The translations under genes and the position numbers were made by a program. This document shows positions 50,824 to 58,938 of a stretch of 58,938 bases of DNA, piece by piece. How positions within the stretch are numbered: the first letter of the stretch is position 1; the number at the start of each line of letters is the position of its first letter. This stretch comes from Methanoregula sp. UBA154 (GTDB lineage Archaea; Halobacteriota; Methanomicrobia; Methanomicrobiales; Methanospirillaceae), in NCBI GenBank assembly GCA_002502245.1, contig DAPW01000011.1, positions 115,727 through 174,664 of the forward strand, written 5' to 3'. Under the pieces are notes generated by a model that had not been told where the DNA came from, did not search any database, and saw nothing but the letters and a program-made list of their open reading frames with translations.

Positions 50824-53259
50824 ATGGCGGAAGTGGAGAGGAAGAAGGCGGAACTGAAAATATCCGGCATGCACTGTGCGACATGTGCCGTGAATATCGA
50901 GGAGTCCCTCTCAAAGATCAAGGACGTTGAGAAGGCACAGGTAAACTTCGGGACCGATACTGCCCGTGTGGAGTTTGATCCCGGAAAAGTTACCCTGGGC
51001 GAGATCGAGCAGGCGGTGAAGGAGGCCGGGTACGGTGTCGTGAACCAGGATGCGACGATCAAGGTCGGTGGCATGGTCTGTGCCAGCTGCGTGGAGACGA
51101 TCGAGGCCGCGCTCCGGGCGCTGCCTGGCGTTGTTGCGGCCACGGTCAACCTCGGAACCGAGAAGGCGTACGTGACCTACAACCCCTCCGTCTCCGCTCT
51201 ACCGGACATGAAAAAGGCGATCGAGGAGGCCGGCTACCAGTACCTCGGGCTCTCGGGCGAGGTGAGCGAGGAGGCCGAGAAGAAGGCACGCGAGGCCGAC
51301 CTGCACGACAAGTTCGTCCGCTTCACGGTCGGATTCGCGGTGAGCATCCCGCTGATGATCGCGATGTACGTGCCACTCCCCATCTCCATGCATACGCTGG
51401 CGTACGTGATGCTCGTCATCTCGACACCGGTCTTCGTTTTCGTTGCAGCCCCGATCTTCCGGGCTGCCCGGACCGCCCTCTCGCACCGTATGCTCTCGAT
51501 GGACGTCATGTACGCGATGGGCACGGGTGTCTCGTTCGTTGCGAGTGTGATGGGCACGTTCTCGATCATCCTTACCCACGAGTTCATGTTTTACGACACG
51601 GCGATCATGCTCGCCGCGTTCCTGATGCTCGGGCGGTACCTCGAGGCACGGGCAAAGGGCCGCACGTCGGAGGCGATAAAAAAACTGGCCGGCCTGCGGG
51701 TGAAGGTTGCGACCGTTATCCGGGACGGGAGAGAGCAGGAGATGCCGGTCGAGGAGGTCGTGCCCGGGGATCTCGTGGTCGTCAAGCCCGGTGCAAAGGT
51801 CCCGATCGACGGGACGGTGGTGGAAGGGGAGAGCTATGTCAACGAGTCCATGATCACCGGTGAACCGGTGCCCCCGCTGAAGAAGAAGGGCAGCCACGTC
51901 GTGGGGGGTACCCTCAACACGAACAGCGTGATCACGGTAAAAGCGGAGAAGGTCGGGAAGGATACCGTCCTTGCCCAGATCATCCAGCTTGTCGAGGATG
52001 CGCAGGGCTCAAAACCTCCAGTCCAAAGGATTGCGGATGTTGCCGTCACGTATTTCATCCCGGCAGTCCTCCTCATTGCGGCCGTTTCGTTCGTGCTCTG
52101 GTACTTCGTATTCCATGAAACCGCCCTCTTTGCCCTGACTGCGCTCATCTCCATCCTTGTCGTGGCCTGTCCCTGCGCCCTGGGTCTGGCAACACCGACC
52201 GCGGTCACTGTGGGTGTCGGGCGGGGCGCCGAGCTCGGGATCCTAATCCGGAACGGCGAGGCGCTGGAAATTGCCGAGAAAGTGACCATCGTTATCTTCG
52301 ACAAGACCGGCACGCTGACCCGTGGAAAGCCGGAAGTTACCGATCTCATCCCGGTCGGTATCACCCCCGAGACGCTCCTCGCTCTCGCAGCGGGTGTCGA
52401 GAAGAATTCGCAGCACCCGCTTGCCGTTGCGGTAGTAAAAGCAGCACAGGAGCGGGGCATCGTCATCGATCCGGCAACGGATTTCGATACGTTTGGCGGG
52501 AGGGGAGTTGCGGCAACCATCCTTTCCGAGACCGTGTTGGTCGGCAACCGGGCATTCCTGCTTGAAAAATCCGTGAAGATCCCCGCGGAGACTGAGAGTC
52601 GGATAACGGCCCTCGAACAGGAAGGAAAAACCGCGGTGCTGGTAGCGACCAGCGGAGAAATCTCTGGCATCATCGCCATCGCCGATACCCTCAAGCCTAC
52701 GACAAAGGACGCCATCGCGCACCTACTCGGTATGGGTATCAACGTCGCCATGATCACCGGGGACAACCGTCGGACCGCAGATGCGATCGCCCGGCAGGTC
52801 GGGATAGAGACGGTGATCGCCGAAGTGCTGCCGCAGGACAAGGAAGCGCAGGTGAAGGCGCTCCAGGCGAACGGCGAGGTTGTTGCCTTTGTCGGCGACG
52901 GGATCAACGATGCCCCGGCCCTCGCGCAGGCCGATGTGGGCATTGCGGTCGGCAGCGGCACCGATGTTGCTATCGAGAGTGGGGATATTGTCCTGATCCG
53001 GGACGACCTGCTCGATGCGGTGGCAGCGATCCAGCTCTCAAAGAAAGTGATGGGCAGGATCAAGGGCAATATTTTCTGGGCATTTGCCTACAACGCGGCG
53101 CTGATCCCGGTCGCCGCCGGCATCCTCTGGCTCCCGTTCGGGATCCTGTTCCGGCCGGAGCTTGCAGCTCTTGCCATGGCGGCGAGCTCGGTGACTGTTG
53201 TCTCCCTCTCGCTCCTTCTCAAGAGATATATACCGGAAGCGAAGAAGGGAGGTACCTGA
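50824..53259 (+). CDS. copA: Copper-exporting P1B-type ATPase CopA
   Basis: Pumps Cu+ (or Ag+) out of the cytosol. The 811 residues hold two N-terminal heavy-metal domains (CATC at 18-21 and CASC at 87-90) and eight membrane segments. The actuator TGEP is in SMITGEPVPP, and the metal-site CPC is at Cys449/Cys451 in VVACPCALG. The phosphorylated Asp493 is in DKTGT, with hinge GDGINDAPAL. ATG 50824 is used, with CGGGAG seven bases upstream; ATG 50785 is possible. A dyad GCCTGC/GCAGGC (about 50740-50760) in the promoter region may be a metal-regulator site. A YHS mini-protein follows after 8 bp. Confidence 0.96.
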   Translation: MAEVERKKAELKISGMHCATCAVNIEESLSKIKDVEKAQVNFGTDTARVEFDPGKVTLGEIEQAVKEAGYGVVNQDATIKVGGMVCASCVETIEAALRALPGVVAATVNLGTEKAYVTYNPSVSALPDMKKAIEEAGYQYLGLSGEVSEEAEKKAREADLHDKFVRFTVGFAVSIPLMIAMYVPLPISMHTLAYVMLVISTPVFVFVAAPIFRAARTALSHRMLSMDVMYAMGTGVSFVASVMGTFSIILTHEFMFYDTAIMLAAFLMLGRYLEARAKGRTSEAIKKLAGLRVKVATVIRDGREQEMPVEEVVPGDLVVVKPGAKVPIDGTVVEGESYVNESMITGEPVPPLKKKGSHVVGGTLNTNSVITVKAEKVGKDTVLAQIIQLVEDAQGSKPPVQRIADVAVTYFIPAVLLIAAVSFVLWYFVFHETALFALTALISILVVACPCALGLATPTAVTVGVGRGAELGILIRNGEALEIAEKVTIVIFDKTGTLTRGKPEVTDLIPVGITPETLLALAAGVEKNSQHPLAVAVVKAAQERGIVIDPATDFDTFGGRGVAATILSETVLVGNRAFLLEKSVKIPAETESRITALEQEGKTAVLVATSGEISGIIAIADTLKPTTKDAIAHLLGMGINVAMITGDNRRTADAIARQVGIETVIAEVLPQDKEAQVKALQANGEVVAFVGDGINDAPALAQADVGIAVGSGTDVAIESGDIVLIRDDLLDAVAAIQLSKKVMGRIKGNIFWAFAYNAALIPVAAGILWLPFGILFRPELAALAMAASSVTVVSLSLLLKRYIPEAKKGGT

Positions 53260-53267
53260 GGTGTTGT

Positions 53268-53408
53268 ATGGCCATTGATCCGATCTGCAAGATGACTGTC
53301 GATGAGAAGACCGCAAAGTTCACGAGCGATTACAAGGGGAAGAAGTATTATTTCTGTGCACCGGGCTGCAAGAAGAAGTTTGATACCGACCCGGCGAAGT
53401 ACGCCTGA
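53268..53408 (+). CDS. YHS-domain mini-protein, metal-binding partner of CopA
   Basis: A 46-codon gene: MAIDPICKMTVDEKT, then FTSDYKGKKYYFCAPGCKKK and FDTDPAKYA. The cysteine pattern (Cys7, Cys30, Cys34) is that of the YHS/TRASH family of metal-binding domains often fused to copper ATPases; here it is a separate gene. It starts nine bases after the copA stop, with GAGGTG seven bases before the ATG. It is likely co-translated with copA and may deliver or sense copper (inference). Confidence 0.85.
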   Translation: MAIDPICKMTVDEKTAKFTSDYKGKKYYFCAPGCKKKFDTDPAKYA

Positions 53409-53752
53409 AGATACAGGCCGGATCCTCAGGATGCGTCCTGGTTTTCTCCCGGGAAATGAGCATGACCCCGCCTTCTCCCGTATGGGGCAGCTGCATACGG
53501 CGAGCACTCATGGATCCTCCTCTCCTTTTTCTGCCCGCGGTTGGTAGATTGCCGTTGACCTTCCGGTTGACTATCAAAACCCGGGGGATACCGTGCTTCC
53601 CACACGAGTCCTGTTCAAGCCCGGTCGTGTCTCCGGGGCAGAAAAAATGCACACGGCAGCTGCTCACCGGTGTAACCGGAGAGCTGTCGCCTGCCGTATT
53701 CACAAGCATTATTAACGGGAACACCAATGAACAATTCAATGGAGGTTATCCT
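53409..53752. other. Spacer between YHS gene and ferritin
   Basis: About 340 bp. It includes a TATA-like ATTATTAACGG near 53710-53720 that could drive ferritin. Upstream frames read as non-protein. Nothing else seen. Confidence 0.5.
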
Positions 53753-54241
53753 GTGATTACGAAGACCCTTGAAACAGCACTGAACAAGCAGGTGAACCGG
53801 GAACTCTACTCGGCATACCTGTACCTTTCCATGTCCGCATACTTCGAGACCTCAGCCCTGAAAGGATTTGCAAAATGGATGCGAGTGCAGGCAAAGGAAG
53901 AGCAGATGCATGCCATGAAAATTTATGACTATGTCATTGCCCGTGGGGGGAAAGTCACCCTCTTGGAGATTGAGGCACCGAAGAACAAGTGGGCATCTGC
54001 TGCAAAAGTATTCGAGGATACGTACACCCACGAGCAGAAGGTAACCGGCATGATCAACGGGCTTGTCGACCTTGCCATCCGGGAGAAGGACCACGCCACC
54101 TTCGAGATGCTCCAGTGGTTTGTTAAGGAGCAGGTCGAGGAGGAAGAGCAGTCTCTTGATATCCTGAACCAGATCACCTGTATCGGCGATGTCCCCGGGC
54201 ACCTGTTCTGGCTGGATCACGAGCTCGGCAAGCGGGAATAG
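53753..54241 (+). CDS. ftnA: Ferritin (FtnA-type)
   Basis: A 162-residue iron-storage subunit with the four-helix ferritin fold. Ferroxidase residues Glu17, Glu50 and His53 are visible (NRELYSAYLYL, KEEQMHAMK), plus EEEEQSLDIL late in the chain. GTG 53753 follows TGGAGG by nine bases; longer frames are shadows. It detoxifies iron and peroxide. It ends at a T-rich run (54249-54266) that likely stops transcription. Confidence 0.95.
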   Translation: MITKTLETALNKQVNRELYSAYLYLSMSAYFETSALKGFAKWMRVQAKEEQMHAMKIYDYVIARGGKVTLLEIEAPKNKWASAAKVFEDTYTHEQKVTGMINGLVDLAIREKDHATFEMLQWFVKEQVEEEEQSLDILNQITCIGDVPGHLFWLDHELGKRE

Positions 54242-54494
54242 ATCCATACTTTTTTTTTCTTTTTTGTTCTCAATCATGTATCAGGTTTTTCCTGATATGC
54301 CGCCTTCCCTTTCGGGACTGGTTGCGCAAAAGGTACCCCTCAGAATACCCGGTATTCTCGATGAATATTTTTCCCGTTCAATTTTCATTTTTACTGCGTT
54401 TTTCAGGAAATTATGGTGGAAACCTGCTTCCATCATCGATTCATATAGAAACCATTATAATGGGGTGGAAAGCAAGCGCTTATTAGCGAACACG

Positions 54495-54557
54495 TTTTAA
54501 ATAAATTTACGTTTGAGCAGAACAAATCACTCAAACAATACCTTCGTTTTCCGAAGG
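54495..54557 (+). promoter_or_regulatory. Glutamate synthase promoter and leader with two dyads
   Basis: TATA-like TTTTAAATAA at 54495-54504 predicts transcription near 54526. GTTTGAG (54511-54517) and CTCAAAC (54530-54536) form a 7-bp inverted repeat straddling that site, like a repressor site. CCTTCG/CGAAGG (54541-54546, 54552-54557), with loop TTTTC, is a perfect hairpin in the RNA leader, 30 bp before ATG 54587. It does not match the GGAA-N6-TTCC operator reported for the nitrogen repressor NrpR. Confidence 0.6.
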
Positions 54558-54586
54558 CATTTCATTAGTTTCCATGGAGTGTATAC

Positions 54587-56176
54587 ATGAATCTTAGACA
54601 ACCAAATGCTAACGAGGCAACCGGAACGGTCAACCGCTCACGGAGCGTTGTGCCGTGCTCCGGCATCTGTACCCGCTGCATTGACGGATGCAAAGGCAGC
54701 TGCGAGATCTGGTTATCAACGTTCCGCGGCAGGGAAGTCCTGTACCCCGGCCCGTTCGGTGAGATGACGGCCGGTGCCGACAAGAACTACCCGATCGACT
54801 ACTCACACCTGAACATCCAGGGATATGCACAGGGTGCCAAGGGGCTTCCCGAAGGCACCGAGATCGGTCCGGACTCAGCGGTTTTCTATTCCGTGGATAC
54901 CGAGACCGAGTATGGCTGGGACAAGAAAGTCCGGATGAAACTCCCGATCTTTACCGGTGCCCTTGGCTCAACCGAGATCGCCCGGGTAAACTGGGAGCAC
55001 TTTGCCATTGGTGCGGCTATCTCGGGCATCACCATTGTCTGCGGTGAGAATGTCTGCGGTATTGACCCGGGCCTGAAGCTCGACTCCAACCACAAGGTCA
55101 CCGCATCCCCCGAGATGGACCGCCGGATCAACATTTACCGGAAATTCTACGACGGGTACGGTGAAATGCTCATCCAGATGAACGTCGAGGACACCCGCCT
55201 TGGCGTTGCCGAGTACGTTGCCAGCAAGCACAACCTTGACACCATCGAGCTCAAGTGGGGACAGGGCGCCAAGTGCATCGGCGGCGAGATCAAAGTCAAG
55301 ACCCTTGAGCGTGCCATCGAGCTCAAGAAGCGTGGCTATATCGTCCTCCCGGACCCGACCCTGCATGAGAACCAGGCAGCCTTCAAGGCCGGTGCCATCA
55401 AGGAGTTCGAACGCCACTCGCGCCTCGGCTTTGTCACCAAGGAAGGATTCCTCGAGGAGATCGACCGCCTCCGCGACATCGGTTACAAGCGGGTCACGTT
55501 AAAGACCGGTGCGTACTCCATGGTCGAGCTTGCAATGGCCCTCCGGTTCAGCTCGGAAGCCAAGATCGATCTCCTGACCATTGACGGTGCCCCCGGTGGT
55601 ACCGGCATGAGCCCGTGGCCGATGATGAACGAATGGGGTATCCCGTCATTCTACCTGCATTCCCTGGCGTATGAATTTGCCGGCAAACTTGAAAAGAAAG
55701 GCATGCGGGTTCCGGATCTCGCCTTCGCCGGCGGGTTCTCCGATGAACCGAGTGTCTTCAAGGCACTCGCCATGGGCAGCCCGTACGTCAGGGCCGTTTG
55801 CATGGGACGCGGCCTCATGATCCCCGGCATGGTCGGGAAGAACATCGAGAAGTGGTTGAAGGAAGGCGACCTGCCCAAGTCTGTCTCCAAGTACGGCAGC
55901 TCTGCCGAGGAGATCTTTGTCTGCTACGAAGAACTCAAGGAGAAATTCGGCCCCCGCATGAAAGAGATCCCCATGGGTGCAATCGGTATCTACACCTATG
56001 CCTCCAAGTTCCGGACCGGCCTCCAGCAGATCATGGCAGGCAGCAGGAACTTCAACCTCTCCACCATCACCCGCGATGACCTGATGGCACTGACCGAGGA
56101 AGCAGCCGGTGTCTCCGGCATATCGTACGTCATGGAAGCACGCTATGACGAGGCAATGGGCCAGCTGCTCGACTGA
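54587..56176 (+). CDS. gltB: Glutamate synthase, FMN-binding domain protein (archaeal GltB type)
   Basis: Converts 2-oxoglutarate and glutamine-derived ammonia to glutamate using FMN. The N-terminal cysteines (Cys24, 28, 31, 35, 39 in CSGICTRCIDGCKGSC) may hold a cluster. The main domain is an alpha/beta barrel with IVCGENVCGIDPGLKLDSNH, ELKWGQGAKCIGGEI and LTIDGAPGGTGMSPWP motifs typical of the family. Length 529. In archaea the glutaminase and FeS subunits are separate genes and are not in this window. The leader has two dyads, so the gene is probably nitrogen-responsive (inference). Confidence 0.93.
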   Translation: MNLRQPNANEATGTVNRSRSVVPCSGICTRCIDGCKGSCEIWLSTFRGREVLYPGPFGEMTAGADKNYPIDYSHLNIQGYAQGAKGLPEGTEIGPDSAVFYSVDTETEYGWDKKVRMKLPIFTGALGSTEIARVNWEHFAIGAAISGITIVCGENVCGIDPGLKLDSNHKVTASPEMDRRINIYRKFYDGYGEMLIQMNVEDTRLGVAEYVASKHNLDTIELKWGQGAKCIGGEIKVKTLERAIELKKRGYIVLPDPTLHENQAAFKAGAIKEFERHSRLGFVTKEGFLEEIDRLRDIGYKRVTLKTGAYSMVELAMALRFSSEAKIDLLTIDGAPGGTGMSPWPMMNEWGIPSFYLHSLAYEFAGKLEKKGMRVPDLAFAGGFSDEPSVFKALAMGSPYVRAVCMGRGLMIPGMVGKNIEKWLKEGDLPKSVSKYGSSAEEIFVCYEELKEKFGPRMKEIPMGAIGIYTYASKFRTGLQQIMAGSRNFNLSTITRDDLMALTEEAAGVSGISYVMEARYDEAMGQLLD

Positions 56177-56206
56177 TCACTGACCGTGTAGTCCGTTGAC
56201 ATCTGC

Positions 56207-56233
56207 GCCGGGATTATCCCGGCATCTTTTTTT
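56207..56233 (+). terminator. Hairpin and T-run after gltB
   Basis: GCCGGGA and TCCCGGC form a perfect 7-bp stem with loop TTA, followed after three bases by a run of seven T, 30 bp after the stop. Confidence 0.75.
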
Positions 56234-56862
56234 GGATCGGGTAAAATCCTGCTTTTAGAGCAATGATCTTCCAGCCTGCGCCGGCAGTCGCCCGGGGGAC
56301 AGGCCGCTGCGGCGGCTCCGGCCGGTTTTTCCCTTCAGATTGCCCTGCCCCTGCTCTGGCCGGACCAGTACAGTGGCAGGGAGCGTCTCTTCCGGAACGT
56401 GTGCGGGAGCGTTCCAAAAGGACCGGGACTCTTCCTGCCGTACGCAGGCAGGTAACCGGATGAGAACGCTGGTATTGTCCGGGAGGAGCGTAAAGATAGT
56501 GCTTTGGACTGGATCGGCGTCAACAAAATGGTACCATGTCATTTCAGCCCCACATCTTTTATTTGAAACGGGCAAGAATCCACGTTCGCACATGGACGGT
56601 ATTAATCAACAACCGCCGTTTGCGAGGGTTCCTTTGCCTCAAGGCCTATCCGAGGCCCGGCAGGGCAGATTGCTGTTCTCTTTCTATCATTACCTGATCC
56701 TCCGCGATAGCGTCCGTCGGGGGTGGTGGCATCCATCGCAGCAAGGGGGATCGAGACACTTTTTGATCCATGTTCGTCCCTGGTTATAAAATGGCTTTTA
56801 CGTTGGAAGGTACCATTGATTTATGGGATTTTATCAGTACGTTATCCAAAAAAAGAGCCTGT
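56234..56862. other. Spacer without recognised gene
   Basis: About 630 bp after the terminator. Several frames exist on both strands (for example a reverse frame 56255-56593) with arginine/serine-rich composition and no family. No repeat copy. Confidence 0.4.
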
Positions 56863-57336
56863 TTATTCAAGACCGAGTGCCTTTTTATAACCGTTGAGCA
56901 TCCTGACAATCAGCCTGCGGTGCTCTCCCATTGCCTCACCGTCCTCCGTTGACGTGAGGAGCGCAACAACCCAGGCGAGGATAAGCGCATTATCGAGGTT
57001 GAACGTTTTATTGTCTTCGATCTTCTCTGCCGGCAGGCTGACCGGGACAAACTGCAGGTCAGTACCGGAGAAGACAATCCCCGGATCCCCGGTCACGATA
57101 GAACTGTCAAGGTCCTGCGCATTCGCGCGTATGATCTCCAGCGCCTTTTTCAGGGTCGCGTTGGCCTCGCCGGCCGGTATCAGGGAGATGGCATGGGTAC
57201 ATTCCCGGACGGCATTTGCATACAGGCCGAACTTGAAGGCAAGGAATGCGGATGCAATTTCGTGGGCAGAAGCACCGGAAAACCCCGGGAAATAAGGTCG
57301 CATACGTTCAATATAAGCATCCAGAAACCGTTCCAT
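56863..57336 (-). CDS. Unknown helical protein, 157 residues
   Basis: A mostly helical cytosolic protein with a TPR-like or four-helix feel: ASAFLAFKFGLYANAVRECTHAISLIP, then LKKALEIIRANAQDLDSSIV. A short loop with FSGTDLQFVPV and a C-terminal helix (ALILAWVVALLTSTEDG) follow. No family recognised. ATG 57336 gives the full helical start. Moderately likely to be real from its composition. Confidence 0.65.
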   Translation of the reverse strand: MERFLDAYIERMRPYFPGFSGASAHEIASAFLAFKFGLYANAVRECTHAISLIPAGEANATLKKALEIIRANAQDLDSSIVTGDPGIVFSGTDLQFVPVSLPAEKIEDNKTFNLDNALILAWVVALLTSTEDGEAMGEHRRLIVRMLNGYKKALGLE

Positions 57337-57536
57337 AGCGCTATACCACCGTCATGTGTCTGTCCGGACGTTTCCCGACCGGCATATTTCATCACCGGAG
57401 CAGGACTCCGGTCTGTTGTGAATAGGTTGGAACCCGTGGTTCATGAACATATCTTTCCGGCGCCTGCCGGGATAGGGATAACCCGGGGCATCATTGGTTT
57501 ATATGGGAATGAAGACCACTATTCTTGATACCGGTT

Positions 57537-58298
57537 ATGGGTGCAGTAATTTTTTCTGACGTGCACGCGGATTCAGTTGCCATCGGAGCACTTGCAGCCT
57601 GCATTAAGTCCCCGCTCTTTCGTGAACGGTTCGGCCCGGTGGATGTCCTCATCAATCTTGGCGATCTTCTCCACCGCGGTGACCGGCCCCAGGAAACTCT
57701 TGAGAAAGTCCATACCCTGTCCCGGGAGTACCGCCTCATCTCCGTTCTCGGGAACCATGACCATGCATACCTCCATGGCCTCCTCGTCAGCGGGAGCGAT
57801 GCTGCAAGCACGTACCGCCATGAGCAGCTGCGGGACTCCCCGCTCCTCTCCATCTTCGACACCATGCCCATGGAGTGGGTTGATGACGGGATGCTCTTTG
57901 TCCATGGCGGTCCGCTGGATCTGGGCACGCAGACGCTCCGCCTCAAGTGCTGGCAGCGCCTCTCGCACGAGTCCGGTGATTTTTTTACCGGCTACCATTA
58001 TACTGCAGCCATGGCATTTGAAGCGCTTGAACAACGGGGTCTCGCCCACATGTGCTGCGGCCACCAGCATGAAAACGTCTGCTGCAGGAAAATGGCCGAC
58101 GGGATCGTGCAGCAGGACCTTGAGTTCCGGCTGCTTGACAACCGGGAAGGGACTGAAGGTCCCGGACTCGAGGTGGCAACGGTCCCGCTGGATGTACCGA
58201 CCATTCTCCGCCTTGACGGGTGCCATGGTATCAGGCCGGAGTTTGCGTACACGGATTACGAATCGTTCTCTTTTATCCGCATTGTATCCCGGTCGTAA
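57537..58298 (+). CDS. Calcineurin-like metallophosphoesterase
   Basis: Two-metal phosphoesterase, 253 residues. Motifs in order: FSDVHAD, NLGDLLHRGD, VLGNHDH, FVHGGPLD and CCGHQHEN, the five that bind metals and phosphate. Substrate (protein, nucleotide or small phosphoester) unknown; the short form resembles the YfcE/MJ0936-type group. ATG 57537 is taken; TTG 57525 is also in frame. No operon partner. Confidence 0.88.
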   Translation: MGAVIFSDVHADSVAIGALAACIKSPLFRERFGPVDVLINLGDLLHRGDRPQETLEKVHTLSREYRLISVLGNHDHAYLHGLLVSGSDAASTYRHEQLRDSPLLSIFDTMPMEWVDDGMLFVHGGPLDLGTQTLRLKCWQRLSHESGDFFTGYHYTAAMAFEALEQRGLAHMCCGHQHENVCCRKMADGIVQQDLEFRLLDNREGTEGPGLEVATVPLDVPTILRLDGCHGIRPEFAYTDYESFSFIRIVSRS

Positions 58299-58371
58299 TA
58301 TTCGCGGTTTTTGGATAGTACCCATTCTAACGACTCATTTTCCGGACAATCGGGAAAAGTAATTCATTCAG

Positions 58372-58432
58372 TCACTCACGGGGGCTTCCGGCTTACCTCT
58401 GCCGTTGTGTCGACTCCCATATTGCGATAGAA
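58372..58432. repeat. Partial intergenic repeat (family 2-like)
   Basis: CACTCACGGGGGCTTCCGG then GTGTCGACTCCCATATTGCGAT resembles the left part of copy A (GGGGGCTTTCC...GCATCCCCGAATTGCGAT) and the segment 43690-43745. Short and diverged. Confidence 0.55.
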
Positions 58433-58589
58433 ATGTAAAATCCTGTTTGGACCTGTTATCAACCTGATTAGACAGTATTGCCAGTGTTTCGTTCAATTTT
58501 TGCTATCATCCCTTACGTCTGAATCTTTATTCGAAAACCATACTTTTTTGGTGATTAATACCCAGAGCCTCCTTTTTAAAATATATTAG

Positions 58590-58938
58590 CACTGCAAAAA
58601 TTATGGATCCTTTGAATTCCTTATTAAGTACGATGGGGGATTATGCTCGCATAATCCGATAACGAGGGACGCCGCCGCCCCGAAGTTCGCCCCGCGGCGG
58701 ATTCAATCACCGGATATCCTGAAACGGCGACAGATCATTCCGTATAAGGAAAACAGCTCATACGTCGCCATCGCTTTGGGATGGAGCAGACAGCGCGGGT
58801 AGAGTGTCTGTAGCGAAGAACCCGGGAATGTTAAGGCATTTTTTCAGGGAATCATCAATGAACGTAAATCCCTGTTATTATTTGTGGCTTATTTTACGAA
58901 AATGACCTTTTTTTTCTCTGTAGAAACGCACATGAACG
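58590..58938. repeat. Intergenic repeat, family 2, inverted partner of 43600-43885
   Basis: Matches the reverse complement of 43600-43885 through 58900, with the same order of blocks. The last 25 bases (58910-58938, TTCTCTGTAGAAACGCACAT) are the reverse of the terminal TTTCTACAGAG motif of family 1, so a further inverted copy begins at the window edge. No gene seen between 58299 and the window end. Confidence 0.8.

Noticed and set aside
1..58938. CRISPR arrays, integrases, transposases, rRNA genes
   Set aside because: No regularly spaced short repeats with unique spacers, no recombinase or transposase motifs, and no rRNA-like stretch were seen on either strand.

Overview
The window reads as chromosomal DNA of a methanogenic archaeon, most likely an order Methanomicrobiales member related to Methanoregula (inference). 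The evidence is the end of an MfnB (methanofuran) gene, archaeal-type riboflavin reductase, archaeal methionyl-tRNA synthetase, UPF0058, an FMN-domain glutamate synthase with an N-terminal cysteine cluster, PKD-repeat surface protein, archaeal TATA-type promoters and short-leader genes. Several genes have a bacterial flavour (ClpB, PAS histidine kinase, CopA, Pst/Pit transporters, propionyl-CoA-synthetase-like enzyme), as is usual in this order. No phage, integrase, transposase or CRISPR array is visible.

Layout. 1-7.6 kb: mfnB end, guaB, SixA-like phosphatase, PKD surface protein, msrA. 7.6-13.5 kb: metG, DHH phosphoesterase, hypothetical genes, tRNA-Phe(GAA). 13.7-20.5 kb: acyl-CoA synthetase, AlkA-like glycosylase, a histidine kinase/response regulator pair, arfC. 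20.5-25.2 kb: lipoproteins, an anion transporter, a broken ferredoxin-like gene, tandem cupins. 25.5-34 kb is a phosphate block: AbrB-PhoU regulator, divergent pstS-pstCA(fused)-pstB-phoU, a 41-codon mini-gene, an ArsC-like phosphatase, then a DUF47-pit operon. 34.3-42.9 kb: PAS-only protein, CPBP-type membrane protein, a cysteine-desulfurase/unknown/methyltransferase operon, small membrane proteins, UPF0058. 43-50.7 kb: HEAT-like protein, two paralogous ~90-residue unknown proteins, clpB and a clpB 3' relic, LigT-like gene, a frameshifted DUF1232 gene. 50.8-58.3 kb: copA plus a YHS mini-protein, ferritin, glutamate synthase, metallophosphoesterase.

Two themes go beyond single genes. First, the pst and pit promoters share an identical 27-nt block (26648-26674 and 31797-31823) at the same distance from the TATA box. 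It carries the palindrome ACTATAGT and is a strong candidate for an archaeal phosphate-response operator. Second, the intergenic spaces hold a mosaic family of GC-rich, hairpin-forming repeats (about eleven full or partial copies, some direct, some inverted, one type bounded by inverted ends). Gene relics are also scattered through the spacers: a phoU end, a copy of the 41-codon gene, a clpB end, a ferredoxin-like end and DUF1232. Two of them (the ferredoxin-like end and the clpB end) lie within about 20 to 200 bp of a repeat copy. The region therefore looks shaped by local duplication, rearrangement and decay, not by an intact mobile element.
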